From assembly GCA_946408345.1 (NCBI GenBank), contig CAMJRR010000010.1, forward strand, positions 1-64,000: a DNA stretch of 64,000 bases. Direction: 5' to 3'. A program made the translations under genes and the position numbers. The notes beneath the pieces were generated by a model. That model did not search any database. It was not told the DNA's origin and worked only from the letters and a program-made list of their open reading frames with translations. The stretch is from an uncultured Bacteroidales bacterium (GTDB lineage: Bacteria > Bacteroidota > Bacteroidia > Bacteroidales > F082). Positions 58,614-64,000 of this stretch are shown piece after piece. Position 1 is the first letter of the stretch. Each line of letters starts with the position of its first letter.

Positions 58614-61600
58614 ATGTTGTCGAAAAAAAGATACACGATTCTTTTTCTTTTGCTCTTTGCCATGGTTCCGCTGACTCATGCCCAATTCTACAATGGCATG
58701 AACATGTCTTTCGGAAAGAACCGCGTGCAATATGGCGACTTCCATTGGTCGTACTACATGAACGATAACTTCGACGTGTATTTCTATCAAGGTGGCAATG
58801 ATCTTGCCCAATATGCACAAGCCTATGCCAAAAACCAAATTCCGCAACTTGAGACTCGCCTCAACAGCCGCTTCGGAAAGAAAATACAGTTCATTGTGTT
58901 CAACAGCAAGGGCGACTTCAAGCAAAGCAACATCAACCTTGAGGAAGAAGAAAATGGCAACACGGGCGGCATCACCAAAATCATTGGCACGAAAGTCATC
59001 CTCTACTTTGACGGCGACTACACCCATTTTGAGGCACAAATCCGTGAAGGCATCACTCGATTATTATTCAACCAAGTGATAAACGGAACCAGCATCGGTT
59101 CACAAATTCGCAGCTCCTATCGTTACGACATCCCGCAATGGTTCCAAGACGGACTAATAGCTTTCATTGCCGGCAACTGGGACTGTCACAAGGAAGCTCA
59201 ATTACAACGTGGCATCATTTCAGGCAACTATAAGAAAATCAACCACCTTCGCGACGATGATGCTTTGATTGCAGGTTATTCTTTTTGGAACTTCATTGAC
59301 GAGAAATATGGCAGTAAGTCATTTAACGACATTCTGACTTTAGCTGAAAACTCACAAAATGTCAGGAAGGCACTACTTTACGTGACGGGCAAGGAATACA
59401 AAGCCTTGATTGAGGAATGGTTTGAATTCTATAAAACTCGTTATGAATCACTTATAACCAACCTACCCACCAGTCCGATGAAGCTGAAATACAAGAAATA
59501 CCGCACATTCACTCAACCTAGCATCAGTCCCAACGGAAAATACATCGCCTACGTCAGCAACGACGAGGGCAAAATCCGGCTTTGGCTTGAAGACCTGCAA
59601 AACGGCAAACGGCAACAATTGTTTAAAGCAGGCTATCGTTCGGATGAAAATATCGATACTTCATTTCCACTACTAGCTTGGCATCCCAACGGCGAGATCC
59701 TGTCGTTCATCCTTGAGGAAGAAGGCAAAATCCAGCTATACAACTTGGATGTCAACAGCGGAAAAAAAGCAAGCACATATCTTTTCGATTTCCAAAAGGT
59801 CAGTTCTTTCTCCTATGCTCATAAAAGTCGTAAGATTGTGTTAGCTGCCACCCGCATGGGCAAACCCGACATTTATGTCTACAACCTGTTTTCCAACACT
59901 TTGGAACAAATCACCAACGACTACCACACCGACCTGAATCCCGTCTTCACCTTTGACGACCGACAAATCGTGTTCAGCTCCAACCGCGATAACGACACAC
60001 TGAAAGTCGATGACAAAATCGGTTTCCAAAACAAGCAATTTGACCTGTTTGCTTACAATTATATTAATAAAGGTGCGGTGCTCCAAAACCTAACACAGCA
60101 GCGTTTTTCCAACAGCATCCTGCCCGAATCGCTAAAAGACGGAAGTCTGCTTTACTTGAACGACACCAGCGGCTACTATAATCTCTATCAAATTCGTTTC
60201 GACAGTGCCATCAGCCATATCGACACCATCGTTCATTACCGCTATTTCGGTAAGAAAGAGCAACTTACAGACTATTCATCCAATATCATCGATTACACTT
60301 ATCAGCCCCGCGACCACAAAGCCGCCCTGCTGATGACCGACGAAGACGGTGAAAAGTTTTTTATTTCCTCTATTCTTCAGGGACATGAACAAAACATCAG
60401 TCAAATAAGCCCTTATGCCCAAAAAAGGTTGATCGAAGAATGGGTCAAAAAAGAAAAGGACACAGTTGTAGAGCCCATTTCAAAGCATCGTTTTTCAACC
60501 AGCTACCGTTATGCTCGGAGAAAACGACAAATCAGTGGTGCCTTAGGGGTTGACTCCCTGCAAGTGGTGCAGGACAGCCGTCCTGCTCCCAAACCACGGC
60601 AAAAAGACACCCTTCAACGCCCGAACAATTATTATGTGGAGCTCTTCGCCGATGAGTTGATGAGCCAAATCGACTTCACCAGCATGAACTACAGTTACCA
60701 ACCCTTCAGCGGCGGCGGTATGCCCATCTATCTTAACTCGGGGTTCAACATCTTCCTTGGCACCAAGATGAAAGATTTGATGGAAGACTACAAAATCGAG
60801 CTTGGCGTGAAGCTCAACACCAGTCTCACGAACAACGAATACTTACTACGTTTCAGCGACTATAGCAAACGCTTGGACAAGAGCATTACGCTGCATCGTT
60901 ATGTCACCGACGACAACTCAAGCTACTACTACCGCACCTTTACCAACGAGGCCTTTTATACCTTGAGCTATCCTTTCAGCGAAATCCTGAGTCTGCGAGG
61001 CACGGCCATCTATCGCAATGACCATCGAGTCAACTTAGCTATCGACGACTACAGTCTTGCCGATAAAGATGTTTACGAGAACTGGGGTGGTTTGCGAGCC
61101 GAATTGGTTTACGACAACTCGAAGAAAATCGGAACTAACCTGCTCGTTGGGGCAAGAGGAAAAGTGTTTGCCGAATACTACCAACGCATCGCACGCAACA
61201 CCAATAACATGATTGTTGTCGGTTTCGATTACAGGAACTACACGCGTATCAGTCGCAACTTCATTTGGGCCAACCGCATTGCCGGCAGCAGTTCGTTCGG
61301 GCAACAGAAGCTCATCTATTACATGGGCGGTGTCGACAATTGGATCTTTGCCTCTTTCGACCAAGGTGCACCCGTTGACTACACGCAAAACTACGCTTAT
61401 CAGACCCTTGCCACCAACATGCGAGGCTTCCCACAGAACATCCGTAATGGTAACAATTTCGTGGTCTTGAATAGTGAATTGCGTTTTCCCGTATTCAGCT
61501 ATTTCACTAACCGACCCATCAACATGAAGTTCATCAAAGACTTCCAAATTGTGGCCTTTGGTGACCTCGGCACCGCTTGGACGGGCTGGAATCCATACGA

Positions 61601-61814
61601 TCCAAACAACTCGCTCTATAACACGCACATTAGTGACGGGAATCTAAACATCACCGTCACCGAGATGAAAGAACCTTTGGTGGGCGGCATTGGCTTTGGC
61701 CTACGCACCACCATCTTTGGTTACTTCATCAGAGGCGATATGGCATGGGGAATTCAAGATGGGCAAATCTCGAAGAAACCGCGTTATTATCTGTCGTTCA
61801 ATCTGGATTTCTGA
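58614..61814 (+). CDS. TolB-like beta-propeller and barrel protein
   Basis: A 1066-residue exported protein. Signal peptide: YTILFLLLFAMVPLTHAQ. The N-terminal part (about residues 20-280) resembles a peptidase-MA-like gluzincin fold whose HExxH helix is degenerate (EAQIREGITRLLFNQ), followed by DIPQWFQDGLIAFIAGN. A six-bladed WD40-like/PD40 propeller follows (TQPSISPNGKYIAYVSNDEG, PVFTFDDRQIVFSSNRDNDT). The last third is beta-rich (LGVKLNTSLTNNEYLLRFSD, FGLRTTIFGYFIRGDMAWGI) and ends in Phe like an outer-membrane barrel. Proteins of this layout are conserved in the phylum; an envelope role is inferred. The stop overlaps the convergent permease gene by 28 bases. Confidence 0.85.
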   Translation: MLSKKRYTILFLLLFAMVPLTHAQFYNGMNMSFGKNRVQYGDFHWSYYMNDNFDVYFYQGGNDLAQYAQAYAKNQIPQLETRLNSRFGKKIQFIVFNSKGDFKQSNINLEEEENGNTGGITKIIGTKVILYFDGDYTHFEAQIREGITRLLFNQVINGTSIGSQIRSSYRYDIPQWFQDGLIAFIAGNWDCHKEAQLQRGIISGNYKKINHLRDDDALIAGYSFWNFIDEKYGSKSFNDILTLAENSQNVRKALLYVTGKEYKALIEEWFEFYKTRYESLITNLPTSPMKLKYKKYRTFTQPSISPNGKYIAYVSNDEGKIRLWLEDLQNGKRQQLFKAGYRSDENIDTSFPLLAWHPNGEILSFILEEEGKIQLYNLDVNSGKKASTYLFDFQKVSSFSYAHKSRKIVLAATRMGKPDIYVYNLFSNTLEQITNDYHTDLNPVFTFDDRQIVFSSNRDNDTLKVDDKIGFQNKQFDLFAYNYINKGAVLQNLTQQRFSNSILPESLKDGSLLYLNDTSGYYNLYQIRFDSAISHIDTIVHYRYFGKKEQLTDYSSNIIDYTYQPRDHKAALLMTDEDGEKFFISSILQGHEQNISQISPYAQKRLIEEWVKKEKDTVVEPISKHRFSTSYRYARRKRQISGALGVDSLQVVQDSRPAPKPRQKDTLQRPNNYYVELFADELMSQIDFTSMNYSYQPFSGGGMPIYLNSGFNIFLGTKMKDLMEDYKIELGVKLNTSLTNNEYLLRFSDYSKRLDKSITLHRYVTDDNSSYYYRTFTNEAFYTLSYPFSEILSLRGTAIYRNDHRVNLAIDDYSLADKDVYENWGGLRAELVYDNSKKIGTNLLVGARGKVFAEYYQRIARNTNNMIVVGFDYRNYTRISRNFIWANRIAGSSSFGQQKLIYYMGGVDNWIFASFDQGAPVDYTQNYAYQTLATNMRGFPQNIRNGNNFVVLNSELRFPVFSYFTNRPINMKFIKDFQIVAFGDLGTAWTGWNPYDPNNSLYNTHISDGNLNITVTEMKEPLVGGIGFGLRTTIFGYFIRGDMAWGIQDGQISKKPRYYLSFNLDF

Positions 61815-63034
61815 GTGTCAGCCTTGCGCATGGCATGACGCACAGTGAGGAATGCCGAGGTACAACCTACCACCAGAATCGTGGCGAAAATCAAAAGCAC
61901 ATCCTTGAGTTTCAAAAGGACGGGATAAGCCTCCACGACATAGTTGCCACCTGTTCCGAACTTCACAAAACCGAACTGTTGCTGCAACAATACAAGAATG
62001 ATACCGAGCAAAAGACCGATGATACCGCCTGCCACGGAAATCAGCAAGCCTTCATTCATGAAGATTTTCTGAATCAGACGGTTGTCGGCACCCATAGATT
62101 TCAAGATTTCGGTGTCCTTGCGCTTGTCGATCATCAGCATGGAAAGCGAGCCAACCACGTTGAAAGTCGCCAAAACCAGAATGAAAGTAAGGATGACATA
62201 GACCGCCCATTTTTCGGAACGCATAATGCGGTAAAGCGTTTCTTGCTGCTCTTGTTGGTTTTTCACTGTAAAGCCCTCCCCTATCACGGCTTTCACTTCC
62301 TTTTTCACCTTATTAATATCGGCATTCTGGGCAGTGAAAAGCTCCACATTCGAGGCTTTGTTCTCGTATTCAAGTAGTTCGGAGAGCCAATCAAAAGGCA
62401 CTAGTACGAGTTTTTCATCTTGTTCTTGCTCGGTGGAGAAGACGCTACGCACAGTCAGCACATCGGAGTTGAAACTATTTTCAAGGCTCATCAGCGACGC
62501 ATTGCCGCGTTTGGGTACGTAGATGCGAACCATCGCGTAGGGGTTGTAGGCATTGATACCAAGATACCATGCCACACCTGCGCCGGGAATAGCAAAATAA
62601 TGTTCATCCTCATCTGAAAGAACCAAATCACCACCACCGAAAACAACTTCTTTCAAACGAGCAATCTTTTGGTACTCCAAGCCAACACCTTTCACCTGCC
62701 CAATATGCTGCTTGTCGTTGGCACGAAAAAGTGCATCTTCGGTAATTGTTGGAATCACATAATCAACACCTTGAATATCTTTAAGTTGACCCAAAGGAAA
62801 AGCGGTCAAGTCGATGGTCTTGCCTTTCACTGGTGCGATCTGCAAGTCGGGCGTGAGGCGGTTGTTCATCGAGGAAATCACCTTCTCCAGTCCATTGAAT
62901 GCCGACAGCACCACGATGAGCGCAAACGAGCCCACACTAATACCCAAAATGGAAATCCATGTGATGATATTAATGAGGTTGTGGCTCTTTTTGGCCAGCA
63001 GATAACGGTTTGCTATGAACAGCGGCAGTCTCAC
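61787..63034 (-). CDS. LolC/LolE-type lipoprotein-releasing ABC permease
   Basis: A 415-residue FtsX-superfamily inner-membrane permease. The N-terminal membrane segment is IITWISILGISVGSFALIVV, the periplasmic domain covers about residues 45-265, and three C-terminal segments follow (WAVYVILTFILVLATFNVVG; GLLISVAGGIIGLLLGIILV; VLLIFATILVVGCTSAFLTV), with the coupling helix MLMIDKRKDTEILKSMGADN. This matches LolC/E, which extract lipoproteins for transfer to the outer membrane. No LolD ATPase is adjacent; the ATPase at 29429-30178 belongs to another operon. It overlaps the rbfA stop by 4 bases. Confidence 0.9.
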   Translation of the reverse strand: MRLPLFIANRYLLAKKSHNLINIITWISILGISVGSFALIVVLSAFNGLEKVISSMNNRLTPDLQIAPVKGKTIDLTAFPLGQLKDIQGVDYVIPTITEDALFRANDKQHIGQVKGVGLEYQKIARLKEVVFGGGDLVLSDEDEHYFAIPGAGVAWYLGINAYNPYAMVRIYVPKRGNASLMSLENSFNSDVLTVRSVFSTEQEQDEKLVLVPFDWLSELLEYENKASNVELFTAQNADINKVKKEVKAVIGEGFTVKNQQEQQETLYRIMRSEKWAVYVILTFILVLATFNVVGSLSMLMIDKRKDTEILKSMGADNRLIQKIFMNEGLLISVAGGIIGLLLGIILVLLQQQFGFVKFGTGGNYVVEAYPVLLKLKDVLLIFATILVVGCTSAFLTVRHAMRKADTQKSRLNDR

Positions 63035-63375
63035 TTTTCGGGATGCAGCAGGTTGTCGATGTTTTCGATATAATCCAAGGAGTCGTCCTCGATGAAACGC
63101 AACTCAGGCACCACTCGCATCTGGTGACGGATACGGTTGCCCAGCAAGCCACGAATTGCCTTAGCATTTTGGCCTACCTCTTCCACGACCTTCTTCTTCT
63201 CGTCCACGCCGAACACACTCAGATACACACGCGCATACGACAAATCGGAAGTGACATTGACTCGAGTCACGGTAATCATCAGCGAAGGCACTTTCGGTTT
63301 CAGCTCCTTCTGGAAAATATCACCTAATTCTTTTAGTAACAGCTTGTTTACTTTTTCTAGTCTCTTACCCTCCAT
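63031..63375 (-). CDS. rbfA: 30S ribosome-binding factor RbfA
   Basis: A 114-residue KH-fold protein that binds immature 30S subunits and helps 16S rRNA 5'-end maturation. Family pattern: KRLEKVNKLLLKELGDIFQK at the start, then LMITVTRVNVTSDLSYARVY, SVFGVDEKKKVVEEVGQNAK, LGNRIRHQMRVVPELRFIED and DSLDYIENIDNLL. It has a promoter element and overlaps the downstream LolC/E-type gene by 4 bases; the two are usually adjacent in this phylum. Confidence 0.95.
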   Translation of the reverse strand: MEGKRLEKVNKLLLKELGDIFQKELKPKVPSLMITVTRVNVTSDLSYARVYLSVFGVDEKKKVVEEVGQNAKAIRGLLGNRIRHQMRVVPELRFIEDDSLDYIENIDNLLHPEK

Positions 63376-63398
63376 AATTCAGTTTTCTTTTTTGTTTG

Positions 63399-63406
63399 CA
63401 AAAATA
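63399..63406 (-). promoter_or_regulatory. TAttTTTG promoter element of rbfA
   Basis: A minus-strand -7 element 24 bases upstream of the rbfA start. Confidence 0.65.
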
Positions 63407-63457
63407 GGCATTTCTTTTGAAATCTTTCGGAAAAGCATTCAGTAAACTGAAAATGTT

Positions 63458-63465
63458 TATTTTTG
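63458..63465 (+). promoter_or_regulatory. TAttTTTG promoter element of the subtilase gene
   Basis: A plus-strand -7 element 30 bases before the ATG at 63495, divergent from rbfA. Confidence 0.65.
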
Positions 63466-63494
63466 CGAACTGAAACATAAATAATTACATTCCC

Positions 63495-64000
63495 ATGAAA
63501 TCAATCATTAAACCACTATTCATCTTGGCCATAATGGCTTTGTCCGTGTTTTCATACGCGCAGGAACCACAGCAAAGCCAAGAATCAACCACATATGTGG
63601 AAAACGAATTCATCATCTGGCTAGAGCAAGATGTGGATGCCGCAGACTTTGCCGCCAAGTCCAATACTGGAATCATGCCGAAAAGACAACTGTCCAAAAG
63701 GCTGAATATCTGGCTTTTCGAAATCAACGACAACAAAGAGCTTAGAGAAGACAAAATGCGCCGCTTAAACGCCAATGCTGATGTGCGTGTCATACAAAAC
63801 AACCATACCAACATCACATTACGCGAAGCGATTCCAGACGACCCCTTCTTTGGCCAACAATGGGCACCTGCCATTATGAACCTGCCGCAAGCTTGGGAGG
63901 AATTTACCACAGGCGGTGTCACGGCGACTGGCGACACCATCGTGGTTGCAGTCATCGACGGAGGTGCTGATTGGACCCATGAAGACCTGAATTGCTGGGA
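63495..64000 (+). CDS. Subtilisin-like serine protease, N-terminal part (3' truncated by window)
   Basis: The frame is open to the window edge (168 codons). It begins MKSIIKPLFILAIMALSVFS, a signal peptide ending in YAQ. A propeptide-like region follows (TYVENEFIIWLEQDVDAADF; a second part with LNANADVRVIQNNHTNITLR), then PDDPFFGQQWAPAIMNLPQA and the catalytic Asp block DTIVVAVIDGGADWTHEDL. This is the S8 family layout, in which the Asp motif is followed by His and Ser blocks outside the window. Many relatives in this phylum carry a T9SS tail, which cannot be checked here. Confidence 0.88.
   Translation, partial: MKSIIKPLFILAIMALSVFSYAQEPQQSQESTTYVENEFIIWLEQDVDAADFAAKSNTGIMPKRQLSKRLNIWLFEINDNKELREDKMRRLNANADVRVIQNNHTNITLREAIPDDPFFGQQWAPAIMNLPQAWEEFTTGGVTATGDTIVVAVIDGGADWTHEDLNCW

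Overview
The window is a gene-dense chromosomal segment of a Bacteroidales-type bacterium (phylum Bacteroidota). The sequence evidence is: many promoter elements of the form TAnnTTTG and few Shine-Dalgarno sequences; several secreted proteins ending in type IX secretion (T9SS) sorting domains; BACON-domain, BspA-like and DUF5686 proteins; LptF/LptC-type envelope genes and a TolB-like propeller/barrel protein. No ribosomal RNA, CRISPR array, insertion sequence or complete prophage was seen. Two tRNA genes (Lys-CUU and Phe-GAA) are present.

Layout. 0-7.1 kb: end of acetate kinase, then two secreted proteins, one of 1841 residues with 204-bp tandem repeats and a T9SS tail. 7.1-11.6 kb: small PAS-like protein, LptF/G permease and two GT4-type glycosyltransferases. 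11.7-14.9 kb: leuS with a nuclease-like insertion. 14.9-18.7 kb: an accessory island (DUF4160/DUF2442 pair, BspA-like T9SS protein, small unknown genes, a nested palindrome and an ORF6N remnant). 18.7-25.6 kb: ruvB, SPOR protein, 2-hydroxyacid dehydrogenase, ridA, a DivIC/FtsB-like protein, a DUF5686 barrel protein and apbE. 26.2-32.8 kb: a one-strand operon, tolC-like, macA-like, macB-like ATPase and permease, LytS-type kinase, LytTR regulator. 33-38.8 kb: aquaporin, FG-GAP T9SS protein, hemW and a C69 dipeptidase. 38.8-47.6 kb: BACON lipoprotein and an envelope operon (outer membrane protein, TPR protein, lptC, CNNM/CBS protein, PpiD-like chaperone). 48-52.1 kb: a RiPP-like cassette. 52.2-63.4 kb: lnt, a tRNA-dihydrouridine synthase, rocD, TPR sensor-like protein, MBL hydrolase, TolB-like protein, LolC/E-type permease and rbfA. 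A subtilase begins at 63.5 kb and runs off the end.

Points of most interest. (1) 48.1-52.1 kb holds HPr-kinase-like, S24/S26 peptidase, PqqD/RRE and nucleotidyltransferase genes in tight order, followed by a 42-residue peptide gene (49169-49297) with two Gly-Gly sites. This looks like a reduced ribosomal-peptide modification locus with no cyclase, B2 protease or radical SAM gene nearby. (2) LeuRS carries about 100 extra residues resembling a DUF559/PD-(D/E)XK nuclease just before the KMSKS region. (3) Two unlinked tRNA genes share a nearly identical promoter-proximal leader. (4) One palindromic element family is inserted in frame in both hemW and the dus gene, encoding the same peptide in each, as Rickettsia palindromic elements do. 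A second element family lies in dus and in a 5' leader. Family assignments come from reading the protein sequences; no database search was run.
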